This document shows positions 1 through 13,484 of a stretch of DNA of 64,000 nucleotides, in pieces; the first letter of the stretch is position 1, and each line of letters opens with the position of its first letter. A program made the translations under genes and the position numbers. Under the pieces are notes generated by a model that ran no database searches, was not told the origin of the DNA, and saw nothing but the letters and a program-made list of their open reading frames with translations. Source of the DNA: Malaya genurostris (Eukaryota; Arthropoda; Insecta; Diptera; Culicidae); the NCBI RefSeq assembly GCF_030247185.1, contig NC_080572.1, positions 7,643,007 to 7,707,006 on the forward strand. Reading direction: 5' to 3'.

Positions 1-1178
1 TAATGGCTCGAAGTCGACGTAAATTATAGCAAAATAACGATGGCGGTTGCTGAAAGGGCTGTATGCTGGTTTGCATGTTGACTCGGCTGTTGATTATGTT
101 CGAGCTGCTCCAGGGAAAAACCCTACCGGAAAATCATCTAGCTCCCTGGATCAGCTGCTAATAAATAATGCTTCTCCGCTTCAACGTTGCTTATGAAAAT
201 TTCACGAGAGAACGCTGGAATGAGTGGAACAGTTTTGATCCGATGTCACCACTTGAGTTTCCCAGAAGGATTATGTCGATCTGCGGACGTGAAACTCCTT
301 TCAAATGGTTAGTGAAATACGCTGAGTCATCACGGCTAGACTAAATATAACTTTAGTTATTTTTTTAGAATTTGATATTTCTCCCACCTACTTGTATGTA
401 CAAGATTCGATGTGGACTCGCTTGAGGGTACCATGCTTGCAAAAAAGGCGATCTGAATTGAGCAAACATCAGCAGTGGAAACAACAGCGGTGCGGTGGCA
501 GTACTACGGATGGTAGCGATTTACACCTCAACATGACTCCACGATGATTTATGTTACTCCGAGGTGTCAATGTAAGCAGCGACGTTATATCAATACTATT
601 GTAAAAAACTATTTGAAAATAAAATAAAAATTACGAAGTATTGGGTTTTGTACAGAAAATTAAATTCATGTACCCTTTGAACATTTGTGCATGGTTTTCT
701 GAGCATCACCATTGTCGTTTCATCCACTATTTTGAGTTTCGAAATAACTAGAAGTGAAATGTTAAAAATACCATGGCTCTGGTTTCAACAAAAAGTACAA
801 TGTAAAAATAGATGCCATGGTTACGGTAACCATTCCCATTGTAATAGTTATTCATACAATACGCTGTTCAATATTACTGTTCTAGGGCCGAAACCGAGTA
901 TAGTAAAAATTAACTTGACTATTGTTGTAATCATCCGATTTGATAGTCAATTGAAAACCACTATACTCTCATGATCAAATTGACCCTCCCATATAGTAAC
1001 TGTTACCATAATATTTTTCTGAGTGTACGATCGGCCCCATATCGTGCTCAATCGGTCCGATAATCGGACCGATGATCGGACTTATGCGGGTCTACAAATT
1101 TCACTGGGAAGAGGTGGGAAGTACAAGGTGTACTCGAGAGGGTGGACACATCAACTGGGTACATCCGTTAGAGGTTAA
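1..1178. other. Non-coding stretch, no gene recognised
   Basis: No exon with coding character and flanking splice sites is visible. About 50 bases at 397-445 resemble 41395-41450 (a shared block around GATTCGATG and ACTCG), so a dispersed repeat passes through here. Confidence 0.5.
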
Positions 1179-1185
1179 CTATGAG

Positions 1186-1423
1186 CATAAATCAAATAAA
1201 CATAGATTTCTCACTGTACGGTGACACTAACAGCACCTCTAGTGACAAACGGGTGTACTTTTTTCCATTAGCTACTGTGGTTGTGTTAAATGCGCAGGCA
1301 ACTTTTTGCATGCATTTTAGGAGCATTTACGCACCCATTCTCCACCAGACGGTGCTTTTGGTGTCACGGGTTGCTCAACTACATTACTATTACACTGGGA
1401 AATCTATGTTTATTTGATTTATG
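1186..1423. mobile_element. MITE with long terminal inverted repeats, 7-8 bp target duplication
   Basis: The left end begins CATAAATCAAATAAACATAG and the right end is its inverse, so about 25 bp of each terminus pair. The 7-mer CTATGAG directly flanks both ends (1179-1185 and 1424-1430); it becomes an 8-mer if the shared next C is counted, as hAT-type elements would have. The element is 238 bp and has no real coding region. Both halves occur again, rearranged into the same orientation, at about 24060-24250 and 27276-27464. Confidence 0.8.
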
Positions 1424-1430
1424 CTATGAG

Positions 1431-3001
1431 CGAGTTGGTCATACGCTGCTCTACTCTACGATACAGGCTTCAGTACGCCCGTTAACTCACACACAGAACG
1501 AAAGTTTCATTTCAAGTTTCTATCCGTAGTACGTAAGTACATTTTTAATGATGGTCGACGTGTTTCTGATCTTGTTATTTTTTTACAGAAGGAAGGTGCT
1601 GTGACCACTAAGTCTGGCTAGACCAAAGCCATTTGCTTCTACCAAATCCGTTTCGGAAAATTTGTCTTTGAATCGAAGGTTAAGCTAAAATTAGTGTACT
1701 CATTACGTGTGATGATTGAAAATATTGAACTTACCATGCTTTTCTAAGACCCGACGTTGAAGACCACAAAATTTAAGCTGAATTTCGCTCGACAGATAAT
1801 CTTTGGTCCCGAAATGTGCAGAACATACGCGTCAGTTCTTTACACTATTGTACTCCAGTCCGCAAAAAAATATACCAGTTTTTTTTCTAATAACCGGGTT
1901 CTTCCATGCTTGATGGTATGAAATAGACAGATCAATTCCTCGAATTCGACGATTGAAACATCCCGTAACCAAGGGTGGCAAAAACTCGCTCATAAGATTT
2001 GATTTTTTCTATTCATCAGCTCACCACATGATTTACGATGCAATCAGAAAAATGATGGTAAAGATGAAAATCATCGCGAATCTAAATAAACACACTCACC
2101 TATACAGAGCACCGCTGACATCAAATTATGATGGTATTGATGGTTCTCAGTTTTGATTTCATAGCTTTTAACTCTCATTCCTAGTTTTAAAAAGTGAATA
2201 CTGAGTTTGGCATCACCGCATCGCCGAGCTACACCGGTGAGTGTATGCTTAAACCACAGAGCTGCCAACACAACCCAGATTTTCGGTTTTGTTTTTGCTG
2301 GTACTCAAAACGAACACGAGCATTAATGTACGAAAACAAATGTCGAACCGTAGTATGATGTATACCATAAACGATTGAATTTCATGTCTCGAGCTAAACA
2401 CAACTGGATACTGAACTGAATGCGTTTTCCAGCATACGAGAACATGTCCAGAGAAATAGATTGAAATGGCATCGATTCGAACATTGGCCGCCCATGACAA
2501 CTCTGGTGGGTGGGGAATACAAGCGAGACAGTGTCATAAGAATCTGATTCAATGTGTTGATGTACAAACACATCAAATCACAACTCACAAATCGTCTCTC
2601 AGTGGGTTCTAATATTTGATGTGCACTCAGCGCTCATCTGCTGATTGCTTGACACTACGATGTTGAGACGATGTTTTCTCTAAACAAATGATTACCCAGT
2701 TACTCAACTCGTTCAGCGATGCTTTTGAAACCGATTTGCAGGTGAGCTGAACTCGGTGATGATGAAGTACTGAGTTGATTATTGCCAGCCCTGCCCGTAA
2801 CATAACACCGCATTTTACTGTCAATATTTTCGCAAATATAATAAACTCTAAATATTTTCATAAAACCAACTCCCGCAACGTCACTTGTTTATGTTTTTTT
2901 TTCTTCACGTCTAACTGTTATTCCGAAATAAAATGTTAACCGCACTAACACATAGAAAAACGCGATCACCAGGGTATTTTACATCGTGAATTGAGTCGTA
3001 C
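1431..3001. other. Non-coding stretch, nothing recognised
   Basis: Short open frames exist on both strands but none has recognisable similarity, codon bias or splice support. No terminal-repeat element was found. Confidence 0.4.
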
Positions 3002-3487
3002 CCCTCTTAGCAGGCCATTCAATTTTGTTGGTCTTTGATTGAGCGCTTGTTGAACGACATATTGCACGAAAAATTCGTTCAATTTGCTGGAACGGTTTGT
3101 TGTTGTTTTTTCTCTTGCAAAAATAGTGTGAAAATTAAGTGTTACCTTTACATAGAAAGAAAATTTGTTGTTGTTCTACGTGAAGTAGAAGTATTGTGCA
3201 GGTATGTTTTGTTAGTTTAAACAAATAAGTGGAAAAAAAATCTTCAGGAATTCTGCAGTAAAACTAGTCCAACTCCTCATGTTAAAAATGGCTCAACAAT
3301 GGACCTCTGTCTGCCAGGTTTGTTAAACGAACAAAATGGCATTCGGTTCAACGGTCTGTTTCAAAATCGGATAACGAAGGTCCCTTGTTGGCCTCCCGTT
3401 GAACGATTGATTGGACTTTCATTGGGCCAATGATTCAACGTATTGGACCAATGAAGGATCACCGTTGAACGTTTTTTTCTAAGAGGG
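3002..3487. mobile_element. Putative TIR element with CCCTCTTAG ends
   Basis: The stretch begins CCCTCTTAG and ends CTAAGAGGG. Next to the right end lies GTTGAACGTTTTTTT, the same end sequence found as a palindrome in the centre of the MITE at 5889-6082. The motif GTTGAACG recurs inside at several places in both orientations. No clear target duplication was found, so the exact limits are uncertain. Confidence 0.45.
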
Positions 3488-3738
3488 ACCCATCAGCATT
3501 GCCAGTTATACAGAAAACTCTCTAAAATACACTGTCATTCTTACAGTGTAGAGTGACTATAATCAGAGTGGCGACAGCTCTTCGTTTGGAATGACAGCTA
3601 CCAGTTCCAAACGAGCAAACGACTTGTCAATTCAATGTAAAGCTAATGGAATGTGTTGAATTGTTGCCAACATTACGAATGAGATGTCGTCACTCTGGTT
3701 ATAGGCACTCTATTACAGTGTATCTCGACAGCGTACCA

Positions 3739-5139
3739 CAGAGATGCCATTTATACAGATTTATCTGTATTATACAGATTTTTAAATACGCATACAGATT
3801 TGATACAGAGTACAGATATTATACAGATTTTCTAAATTTTATGCAGATTTATACAGATTTTACAAAAAGTAAGAAAGAAAAATTAAACTATTTCGCCTGA
3901 GCTATCTACTCGTTTCTATTTCTTCGCGTTTCGTCTTCGGCTTGTCAGTGCTTAAAGCAGTTCAAATTTAACTGCCATCTCGCGCCTAGCAGATCAATCT
4001 ATACCGCTAAGCATACGTAAAGTTGGCACTATTTATGCAATCCTCAAATGATATTGTACAAGTGCCATATTATTTCTGACGTCTCAGGCGTGAACGAGTG
4101 ACGGCTTAATACTGGCCGTCGCAAAATGTGAACATTTAGGGGTTTTGTTGGTTTGTGCAAATAGCACACGGGGACGGGTATAGCGTGATGGGTAAGTCGA
4201 TGCTTTTCACGCCGCCCGCCTGGGTTCGATTCCCAACCCCGCACATAGAGTCAGAAAGATTTTCTTGCCCGAAGAGGCGAATGACATTAATGTTAAAGCC
4301 ACTATAGTTGAAACAAAAAAAATAGCACATATTTAGTTTCTATTCTTTCGCGTCAGTGCTTAAGGCAGTTCACAGTTTCTACATGTATAATTTGAAACCA
4401 ATTTGAACTGATAATAAAGGAAGTCATGGCATCATGAAACTTTGTCAGACTGAGAGTTGTATGACCTGAACTCATTAAGTCAACATTTTCAAACTATTTC
4501 ATTTCGTCGATGAATTGTAAACGCGAGAATTGAGCAATTTGACGTCTCTGTTACTCACACCGATGCAGAGTGCGCAGATCTATTCATATACGAAATTAGA
4601 ATGTGTGCGAGCCGAAGTCAAAGTTTGTTGTGGGTTCAATTTTACACTGAGGTAAAACATTTTTGACTCATAATCATACACTGCGAAAAATGCATATAGA
4701 ATTTCGTAGGCTACAAACTAATGAACCAAGTAGAAGACAGTTCCATTACGTGATATAGAGTTTCATGAACGATTTTATGTCTTTCTCAACTGTTCTCTTG
4801 GCATTGCAGTGTTTTTTAGTGCATATATGTCTTCAATAATTGGCACGATGCGGCTCGACAAAATTCTCTGGGTTATTTAGACATACTCACACTAGCATTA
4901 ACCTTTCAACTGCTGAGAATAGCCACACCAACACATTCGCACGTGGATTGGACTATGACTTAAGAAGATATGAAGAATGAATGTTCATTAAATCTGTTAT
5001 TCTTTAATCATAACCTATTGAAATAACATCTTCTAGCATTATTTTATTGTGGAAAATTCATTTTATTAGCGAATACTGATAAATACAGATTTTTCCGCAA
5101 AGCAATACAGATTTTCTATGAAAATATCTGGCATCTCTG
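3739..5139. mobile_element. Putative TIR element with CAGAGATGCCA ends and ACAGATTT repeats
   Basis: The left end is CAGAGATGCCA and the right end is TGGCATCTCTG. Both ends run into arrays of TACAGATTT-like words. The same terminal motif delimits the smaller elements at 6301-6605 and 10782-11085, which do have target duplications; this one has none that I could match, so it may be two separate insertions. A SINE sits inside it at about 4170-4319. The block near 3925-3985 (CGTTTCGTCTT, CAGTGC, GCAGTTCAAAT) resembles the inverse of part of the 262-bp repeat at 24271-25017. Confidence 0.5.
4170..4319 (+). mobile_element. tRNA-derived SINE, Feilai-like
   Basis: The head carries RNA polymerase III promoter boxes: A-box TAGCGTGATGG at 4181-4191 and a perfect B-box GGTTCGATTCC at 4223-4233. 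The tRNA-like head runs into the mosquito Feilai-type body (CCCGCACATAGAG, GAAGAGGCGAATGAC) and ends in an A-run. A 10-bp target duplication, AAATAGCACA, flanks it at 4159-4168 and 4320-4329. It is a pseudo-tRNA mobile element, not a working tRNA gene. The family name is from memory of the family, not from a search. Confidence 0.85.
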
Positions 5140-5466
5140 GTTCTGACACAGAATCTGTGTAGCAAAATAGATTTTAAAAAATCTGTGAATATGGTAACTC
5201 TGGTCACCTACCAGAGTTGCCAGGTTATTTTTTCGAAAATCTGTCAAAATTCTGATAAAATCTACACGCTCGTTCAATGTTACTCTAAAGTGAGTACAAT
5301 TTCACTCACTTTCGTTAAAAGTGGAACTACTCTATAGTGAGTAATGCTTGTTTACTCACTTTTGAGTAAATATGGTATTTGTCAAATTCTGAGTAACATT
5401 TACTCAGTGCTACAAAAAGGTAAAATTAGCTCGAGTGAGTAAATATTACTCAATAGTATTCGAATA

Positions 5467-5617
5467 GCGGCCCTTACACGAGCATTAAAAATGTCATTTT
5501 TAATGTAACTAAGTAATGATGTATTTCAAATTTGTTAGAAATCTCGTCATTACTGCACCATTACACGTTCATTAATAATTCAGTAATGACATTTTTAATG
5601 ACTCGTGTAAGGATCGC
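5467..5617. mobile_element. MITE with TA target duplication, nested in copy A
   Basis: The 151-bp insert begins GCGGCCCTTACACGAG and ends CTCGTGTAAGGATCGC, with about 30 bp of imperfect inverted repeat including AAAAATGTCA/TGACATTTTT. It is flanked by TA on both sides (5465-5466, 5618-5619), as for Tc1/mariner-related MITEs. Copy B of the host element near 21290-21310 lacks it and so shows the empty site. Confidence 0.8.
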
Positions 5618-5888
5618 TAATTGAGTAAGGGATTCGAATAAGGAATTCTTTGCTTTAAACAAATACTGACTTATTTCTATTAAACGAATGAAGGAAGCCG
5701 CTACCTGTTCATCGGTCATTGGAAAGGATCCGTCTGTCTTCCTCCGTTCCGCCTCCGACAAAGGGAAAAGTTCCGCCTCCGACAAAGGGAAAAGTTCAGT
5801 GAACGTATATTTTCACACAACGTTTTCAAAGCTCTGTGAGTTAAACTTGTCAATTTAGAAACTGAGTCTAAGTTACTCATTCTTCTAA

Positions 5889-6082
5889 TGCCCCGTTTAC
5901 ACTTCTGCTGGCTGCCAGCATGCTGGTGTCAGTGTACTGCCCTCTTAGGAAAAAACGTTCAACTGTGGTCCAATGATCCAAAGTATTAGACCAACGAAGG
6001 ACCACCGTTGAACGTTTTTTTCCTAAGAGGGCAGTACACTGACACCAGCATGCTGGCAACCAGCAGAAGTGTAAACGGGGCA
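5889..6082. mobile_element. Near-perfect palindromic MITE with TAA target duplication
   Basis: The element begins TGCCCCGTTTACACTTCTGC and its right arm is the inverse over about 76 bp, leaving a loop of about 45 bp. The flanks are TAA on both sides (5886-5888, 6083-6085), as in PIF/Harbinger-type insertions. The inner part of each arm (CCCTCTTAGG then an A/T run and GTTCAAC) matches the ends of the element at 3002-3487, so it may itself be a nested or captured terminus. Copy B near 21538 shows the site without the insert. Confidence 0.8.
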
Positions 6083-6300
6083 TAAATCAATATTACTCAC
6101 TTTTTGACATTTGAACTTAATAAGCAAAAGTGAGTACAAATTACTCACTTGAGAGTAACATTGAATGAGCGTGTAGGAAAATTTGGAAAATTTGGCAAAT
6201 CTGGCAAAAGATCTGGTTACTTTGAGTGTCTGTCGAAGTGAGAAATATCTGGCATTTGCCAGACAAATCTGGCAACCTGGCAACGCTGGTTACTACTGTC

Positions 6301-6605
6301 CAGAGATGCCAGGTCTGCAGATTTGTCTATAAATCTGCAGATTTGGAGTATAGTGCTGCAGACATTTTTTGTTGTGCAGATTTCTCGCAGACTTTTGCAG
6401 AATTTTGAAATTCTCGCAGACTTTCGTCTATATTTACAGACTTTTGAAATTTCCGCGACCCTTTTTTTTTGCCGCCAAGTCAGTTTTGCGTGTCATACTT
6501 TATAGAGAAATTGCTGCCAGCAAGACGTACTTGCTGACTGCAGTTTTTTTCTCAGATTTACAGACCCTGTCTGCAGATATTTGAAATTTTTACCTGGCAT
6601 CTTTG
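6301..6605. mobile_element. hAT-like MITE with perfect 8-bp target duplication
   Basis: The termini are CAGAGATGCCAG and CTGGCATCTTTG. The 8-mer CTACTGTC lies directly on both sides (6293-6300 and 6606-6613). The body is rich in CTGCAGATTT and CGCAGACTTT words. A second copy with the same body is at 10782-11085. No coding capacity. Confidence 0.85.
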
Positions 6606-6737
6606 CTACTGTCATAATCAGGTGGACTCGATCTTGTTTTAGAATCATCGTATTTGCGTAACAGTTTTGAATTTGTTTGAAACATTTCCCAGTTAATCAG
6701 GTTTGTTTGGTAATAGCATCGGCATTTGAACACGAAA

Positions 6738-7100
6738 ATGGCACCAGTCATACTAAAAGGTCGTAATTATGTTTTGTTTATCGGAGGAATCGTGGGTTTG
6801 ATCGGTTTGGCCTGCTATCCAATTATTATCGACCCGATGCTGAATCCAGAGAAATATAGTATGATAATAACAAGCTAGTACTGCTAGTTGAACTACTGTT
6901 TGCTTACTAAAATTTGTTTCACAGAGAAAATTCAGCAGATAACTCGAGCCGGCATACGTCAGGAAGATATTCAACCTGGAAGTTAGTGCTTATTCGAGAC
7001 TTGAATATTGTATTTCGATTCTAACTTTTAGTTTCAATTATTCACAGACATGCGAGTATGGAGCGATCCATTCAAACCTAGAGAGGATAAGCCAAAATGA
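6738..7100 (+). CDS. SMIM20: SMIM20/MITRAC7-like mitochondrial inner-membrane protein
   Basis: Three coding exons join in frame: 6738-6858, 6925-6981 and 7048-7100 (121, 57 and 53 nt), giving 76 residues. Both introns are short and have GT-AG ends. Residues about 11-32 form one membrane segment (VLFIGGIVGLIGLACYPIII). It is followed by the conserved tail: EKYKK near residues 38-42, then RAGIRQEDIQPG and MRVWSDPFKPRE. That order and length match the SMIM20 family, whose vertebrate members (MITRAC7) bind newly made COX1 during cytochrome c oxidase assembly in the inner mitochondrial membrane. The ATG follows CACGAAA and is the only one that opens this frame before the membrane segment. The gene is convergent with the HADHB gene, with their stop codons 534 bp apart. 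Identification rests on remembered family motifs, and the match over the tail is strong. Confidence 0.93.
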
Positions 7101-7175
7101 TCTGTTGAAGTGTTTGTTGTTTTTTGCTGGCAAAGCAGCAGACAATTACTGTGCTATTTGTTTTAAAAAATGTTC

Positions 7176-7181
7176 AATAAA
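7176..7181 (+). promoter_or_regulatory. Polyadenylation signal AATAAA for the SMIM20-like gene
   Basis: AATAAA lies 76 bp after the stop codon, in an A/T-rich 3' region. A short 3' UTR is typical for such a small gene. Confidence 0.7.
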
Positions 7182-7277
7182 CCAAAACAATTTTAGGCAA
7201 AATTTGCAGTTTCATTACACAGAAAAAATTGATGACGGTTAAGTCAGTGCCATAGTTTACTGGTTTTATATTATAAG

Positions 7278-7283
7278 TTTATT
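7278..7283 (-). promoter_or_regulatory. Candidate polyadenylation signal for HADHB
   Basis: AATAAA on the minus strand, about 350 bp after the HADHB stop. Other A/T-rich variants nearby could serve instead. Confidence 0.4.
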
Positions 7284-7634
7284 TCGGCCATACAGAAAGT
7301 CAATTTTTCTAAAGGTGAACATTTTTTATGAAAAAATAAAACTTGGAACTACATACACAAGTACATTAACAAATCTAGAAATGAAGAAAATAATCAGAAA
7401 AGTGATTGTCGTTCTAGTCAATTTGTAATTTAGGTAAGATTCACTGGTATAATACTACACACCAGCTGGTCTTCTTGAATATCTTATAAACTTATCCAAC
7501 AGTGCTAGAATCTCTTAAACCTTACCACAATCCCGATACATATTCGTACAAAGTTACATTTCATTCGTGCCATACGTAAAACCGTTCGGAAATGAAAGAA
7601 AATAACCTATTCTTGATTAACTGTTGCGACTTGC

Positions 7635-9841
7635 TTACTCGGCATTGGCATCTGGGTGCCTTTCGAGCAGCATAGCAACGCCCTGTCCACCAGCGGCACA
7701 TGCCGCCACTAATCCGAGCTGACCATTTTCGCGTACAAGTCGGTTAGCCTATTGGAAAGGAACTATTAATAGCGGCAAATCTGTTTATCAAACTATTCCA
7801 AAAATAACCTACCGTATGCATGCAAAGTCGCACACCGGTGGCCGCGAATGGATGACCAATCGAAAGTGAACCGCCCCAGTTGTTCCATTTGCTCAGATCT
7901 GGAGTGCCAACCTTCTCGCTCAGTCCGAGATAATTTTTACAGAAGTAATCGCAATCAAGTGCCTTCAAATTAGCGATAATTTGACCCTAAGCATAGAACA
8001 TGAAATTAATTGAATGTACGTTCGTGTCATAGTTTCATTCTTAGAAATCTTACGGCGAACGCTTCGTGAATTTCCCACGAGTCAATATCCTTCAGTGTGA
8101 GTCCAGCCTTCTTCAGCAGCTTCGGAATACCATAGGCAGGTCCCAGCAGCAGTTGATCAACGGGATCTTGAGACACATACAGGAAATCCCGTAGGTAAGC
8201 CTTAGGACGAAGTCCCAATTGCTTCGCTTTGGCTTCAGTCATGATAAGACAAGCGGATGCACCATCGGTCAAGAAGGAAGCATTCGCTGCCGTGACAGTT
8301 CCGTACGGTTTAACGAAAGCTGGCTTTAGTTTAGCCAAAGCTTCCTTGGTTGAAACACGAATTCCATTATCCTTGTCGACGGTTTTGTCCACACCGGCGA
8401 CCTTGTAGGGAACCAAATCCGTAAAGTATCCTTTTTCCTGAGCTTCTTTAGCCAAAGTATGCGATCTTAACGCATAGTCGTCCTGTTCCTGACGACTTGC
8501 CTTGAAGGCGGCCGCCAAACGATCTGCCGAATGACCCATCGTTTCACCAGATGAGAACTCTGCCACGGCCGGCAGCTCAGGAACGAAGAAATCTGGTCGA
8601 ATAGAAGCCAACAGCTGCAAACGCTGGCCGGCAGTTTTAGCTTTATTGGCCCGCAACATTAGCGAACGCATTTTGCGACTGTGACGAATTGGAACGTCGG
8701 ACATGAACTCAACACCTCCCGCTACAATCGCGTCGTATGTTCCGGTCGCAATCAATCCTATTCCGGTGGTGATAGCCTGGTTGGAGCTAATGCAAGCCAT
8801 TGTGACCGTGTGAGCGGGCGTTTTATCACTAAAACCAGCCGCCAGGGCAGCCTCACGGCCAATGTTTGATGTTTTGACCTCTTGAATGACGGTACCGTAT
8901 ACGATGTAGTCGATGATATCTTTGTCGATTTTAGTCTTGCGCAACAGACTCCTATTAAAGAGAGAAATAGTTCAAATGGCTGATGGATTTGTCAATAAAT
9001 TGATGGATCTGTGTAAAGGATTGCTTACAGCAACGAATGACGTGCCAGTTCATGAGGCATCAGCTTAGAATAGGTAGTTCCGGACATGAGAAACGGAGTC
9101 CGCACCCCGTCGACTAGCACTACATTCTTTCCGGTTTTGTCAGGGAGCTTTCTTGGTTCACAAACGACTCCGGTCGTACTGATACTTCGCAGAGCTGTAG
9201 ATTGAACAGAGCATTAGTTTAGTTTACTTTTCGAATCGAATTAGTCACGTTTTTCTCATTGCATTGAAACGTGATTCTTCTTATAAGCCATTCGAAATGT
9301 TTCGATTTCGCCGCTGATAAGATGGAAAATTACATCACATGCAATTGCTACCGAGTATTGTTGGACATAAATGGTTACAATACGACTACTTTCTTCATAT
9401 GCAATCTAGATTTACCTTATGCAACGGGGTTGAGGGTTAATATTCAAGCCAAACGATAAATCGTGACATAATATATGGCAGTGCCACTAAGCCAGGCACA
9501 ATCGCTTTGACAGGTATGTGTGTGGTGAGCTGTGAGCTACGGACTGATAATGCAGCTTTGTACGGCTCAAAACAAGTCAAAATGGACTTTGGACTCTACG
9601 TTGCGATGAGTCTCACCTTACATGTACGGAGATTCTTGCTTCATTTTTATACTGATCTTTAAACTCAGGAATATAATTTTTACACAAGAACCCCTTGGAT
9701 AAGAAATTTGCAAGATAACTAAATTTAATCTTCATAACTTTAAAGCATTTAATCTTCGCCATCGAAACTCAATTACTCACCCGTTTTGGTCAGATTTCCG
9801 TACAACAGGGAACCGCATTTTGTCAGCTGATATGCCATCAT
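7635..9841 (-). CDS. HADHB: Mitochondrial trifunctional protein beta subunit (3-ketoacyl-CoA thiolase)
   Basis: It catalyses the last step of long-chain fatty-acid beta-oxidation, splitting 3-ketoacyl-CoA with CoA to acetyl-CoA plus a shortened acyl-CoA, in complex with the alpha subunit at the inner mitochondrial membrane. Five coding exons on the minus strand, 9781-9841, 9029-9194, 8054-8951, 7813-7986 and 7635-7748, join with matching phases and GT-AG introns into 470 residues; human HADHB is 474. Thiolase landmarks are intact: acyl-accepting Cys129 in VTMACISSNQ, HEAFA with His371, GHPF with His420, and Cys450 in AACAAGGQG. The N-terminus (residues 1-35) is basic and hydroxylated with almost no acid, as expected for a transit peptide. 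Two ATGs stand side by side at the start and I used the first. All five exons are needed for the full fold and none carries a stop or frameshift. It converges with the SMIM20-like gene. Confidence 0.97.
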
Positions 9842-10781
9842 AGACGAATTCGTAAAAAATATCAAAAAACAACAATATAATTATAATAAATCAAAATCAC
9901 TGGCAAGCACTTTCGATAGCTAATAACGAGACAAAGCTACAATCAATCACGATGACGATCCTATTCGCTGCTGCAACTGAGCCCGTAAAAAGCAGAATGG
10001 AAATCAAGAAGATCCAAAAACGAGTCGTGGATGACAATAGGAAAGCTTGATTAAGCTTTCCAATACACGACAATCGGAATCGATTCTTGAACTAAGTAAA
10101 TTCCAAGTAGATTGCACTGAAAAGGACAATCAGCTGTTTTTACAAAAAGGGGCAAATCTTACAAAAATAAACAAAGCGAGTTTCTCTTTCCTACGAATAA
10201 ATGCTTCAAAATCCTACAATTTGACCAGCAAATTTGGATTCTACAAAAATATCAATCTTAGTAATACAAAGAACTACAAAGGGCGTGTGTTCCATGCCAT
10301 CAAACAAGGCGATACTTCATTTGCTAGAAAGAAAGTGCGAAACTATTTATTTTCGTTGTTTTAGATGGTTTCAGAGCGTTTTACTACTGGAAATAGTAAA
10401 TGGGACGATAAAATTACCCACATTTAGTCTTAGTTGGGAAAACCAGCCAATTTCACGAAAAATGCGCGAGGGCGTAACTTCATAATTCACAAAGAGAGCA
10501 TAGAAGTAAACAAATCGAAAAAGGGCGAAACTCTTTTTATGTGGCTTTATACAATGGATATAGAGGAAAAGTGGAAAAAATGCATACCTTTTAAAGATAA
10601 ATCAACAATTCATCGATTTATCAAAAATTGATCTGAGAATAACTTCTGAATAGGAATCCAAACCAAAGTCGAAACATTCATCGATGTTTTTCTCCATTTG
10701 CAGTCAACGTGAGAATCACCCTTCCTTGAAATGAAAAAAATAAACGCCCTGGCAACATTGTGTAGAACGTTTCGTTTTGTA
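9842..10781. other. 5' flank of HADHB and unassigned DNA
   Basis: The first part must hold the HADHB promoter and 5' leader; I see no clear TATA box. A 105-codon open frame at 10047-10364 (+) begins with TTG, has no recognisable domain and is Lys/Asn/Ser-rich as expected from AT-rich DNA, so I do not call it a gene. Confidence 0.4.
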
Positions 10782-11085
10782 CAGAGATGCCAGATCTGCA
10801 GATTTGTCTGTAAATCTGCAGATTTCAAACATAATGCTGCAGACTTTTTTTGTTGTGAAGACCTTTGAAAATCGAGTTTTTCGCAGACTTTCGTAAAATA
10901 TACAGACTTTTGAAATTGTCGCGACCTTTTTTTTGTTTTTGCTCGCCAAGTCAGTTTAGCGTATCATACTTCATAGAGAAATTACTGCCAGCAAGACATA
11001 CTTGCTAACTGCAGATTTGTTTTCGGATATACATACTTTTGCAACGCTGTCTGAAGATATATGAAATGTTTACCTGACATCACCG
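10782..11085. mobile_element. hAT-like MITE, second copy of the 6301-6605 family
   Basis: It begins CAGAGATGCCAGATCTGCAG, ends CTGACATCACCG and is colinear with 6301-6605 throughout. The flanking 8-mers are GTTTTGTA (10774-10781) and GTTTTCTA (11086-11093), seven of eight matching, so this is probably an older insertion with one mutated flank base. Confidence 0.75.

Positions 11086-13484
<2,399 letters not shown>

Larger units (their letters stand above)
5265..6173. mobile_element. TIR element copy A, carrying two younger MITEs
   Basis: The ends are CACGCTCGTTCAATGTTACT on the left and the near-inverse ending GAGCGTG on the right. It is colinear with the uninterrupted 528-bp copy at 21100-21627, including a doubled 26-base block (GTTCCGCCTCCGACAAAGGG followed by AAAAGTT) and many ACTCAC/GAGTGAGTA words. 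Relative to that copy it has two extra blocks, the MITEs at 5467-5617 and 5889-6082. Flanking sequence (CAGAGTTGCCAGG at 5212, CCTGGCAACGCTG ending 6288) suggests that this copy sits inside a still older element. Confidence 0.8.

Noticed and set aside
4170..4260. tRNA gene
   Set aside because: A- and B-boxes are present but the head is followed by a SINE body and A-run with target duplications, so it is a mobile pseudo-tRNA.
10047..10364. 105-codon open frame on the plus strand
   Set aside because: Starts with TTG, no domain, composition as expected of AT-rich DNA, no splice or homology support.
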